From Caldilineaceae bacterium SB0661_bin_34 (GTDB taxonomy: Bacteria > Chloroflexota > Anaerolineae > Caldilineales > Caldilineaceae), in NCBI GenBank assembly GCA_009841145.1, contig VXMJ01000029.1, forward strand, positions 19,590 to 83,589: DNA of 64,000 nucleotides, written 5' to 3'. The position numbers were made by a program, and so were the translations under genes. This document shows positions 63,790-64,000 of the stretch, piece by piece (position 1 is the first letter of the stretch; every line of letters starts with the position of its first letter). The notes below the pieces were generated by a model. The model saw nothing but the letters and a program-made list of their open reading frames with translations, was not told the origin of the DNA and searched no databases.

Positions 63790-63897
63790 ATGGGACATGA
63801 TTCAATTCATTGGCTGCGAATCGAGGCTGCGCTGGCGGGAGAACGACACGACACTATCCCCGTCAGTTTATGGAAGCACTATCACCTGTTGGATCGT
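63790..63897 (+). CDS. uroporphyrinogen decarboxylase-like protein (N-terminus only)
   Basis: About 36 reliable residues before the sequence becomes unreadable. MGHDSIHWLRIEAALAGE followed by IPVSLWKHYHLLDR matches the N-terminal R-x-x-A-A-L-x-G-E and PVSLW pattern of the URO-D superfamily, which includes HemE and cobalamin-dependent methyltransferases. AAGGAG eight bases before ATG 63790 marks the start. Whether this is HemE for heme or a catabolic methyltransferase cannot be told from the fragment. Confidence 0.6.
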
Positions 63898-64000
63898 GGG
63901 GGGGGGGGCGGGGGGGCCGCGGCGGCGGGGGGGGAGAGGGGGGGTGGGGGGGGTGGGGTGTAAAAATAAACGACGAGGGTGGTGTTGGGGGGAGGTATGG
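63898..64000. other. G-rich low-complexity tail, probable sequencing or assembly artefact
   Basis: From about 63898 the sequence becomes long runs of G broken by single C, A or T, quite unlike the rest of the window. This is the appearance of low-quality poly-G read ends at a contig edge. No feature in it should be trusted. Confidence 0.8.

Noticed and set aside
63898..64000. G-quadruplex or telomere-like repeat
   Set aside because: The run interrupts a conserved gene at the very end of the window and is irregular; poly-G sequencing error is the simpler explanation.

Overview
The window is a GC-rich, gene-dense bacterial chromosome segment. The best fit is Chloroflexota (Caldilineae, Anaerolineae or a marine relative). 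This is inferred from the Thr/Pro-rich linker of the SH3 protein, Tat-type lipoprotein sugar-binding proteins, a menaquinone pathway, a diheme-type succinate dehydrogenase and many phytanoyl-CoA dioxygenase and sulfatase genes. No rRNA or other decisive marker is present, so the phylum is not proven. The left edge cuts an SIS-domain gene. The right edge decays into G-rich low-complexity sequence that looks like a sequencing artefact at a contig end.

Layout. 0-15 kb is mostly housekeeping: acyl-CoA dehydrogenase, an EF-G paralogue, a membrane GT2 glycosyltransferase, then a tight operon (small unknown protein, polA, argS, serA, SH3 protein), fabF, and a tandem pair of small membrane proteins on the minus strand. 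15-21 kb is a catabolic module: two sulfatases without signal peptides, a Gfo/Idh/MocA oxidoreductase and two TIM-barrel sugar isomerase-like proteins. 21-33 kb is central metabolism: icd-sdhCAB, a PhyH dioxygenase, an ammonium transporter with a repeat-rich promoter, an acyltransferase and 2-oxoacid:ferredoxin oxidoreductase (korAB). Together these cover isocitrate to fumarate, plus nitrogen uptake.

33-42 kb holds two binding-protein-dependent sugar importers (binding protein plus two permeases each, no ATPase), separated by a PhyH gene and moeA. 42.6-43.8 kb is an RNA block: a strong promoter, RNase P RNA, then tRNAs Leu, Ala, Gly, Phe, Gln and His, closed by tandem hairpins.

43.8-54.6 kb reads on the minus strand. 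A TetR regulator leads menF-menD-menB-menE-menH, with translational overlaps. Further on come a MenI-type thioesterase, an unknown lipoprotein, an L-fuconolactonase-like amidohydrolase and a secreted trypsin-like protease. menC and menA are not here. 55-64 kb contains an SDR oxidoreductase, a MerR-type regulator with a C-terminal membrane anchor, and a complete insertion sequence (19-bp perfect terminal repeats, CTTAG target duplication). It then continues with hemC-hemD-hemB, an unknown protein, a zinc-free MDR oxidoreductase and the start of a URO-D-like gene. The insertion sequence sits at what looks like the -10 element of the heme operon.
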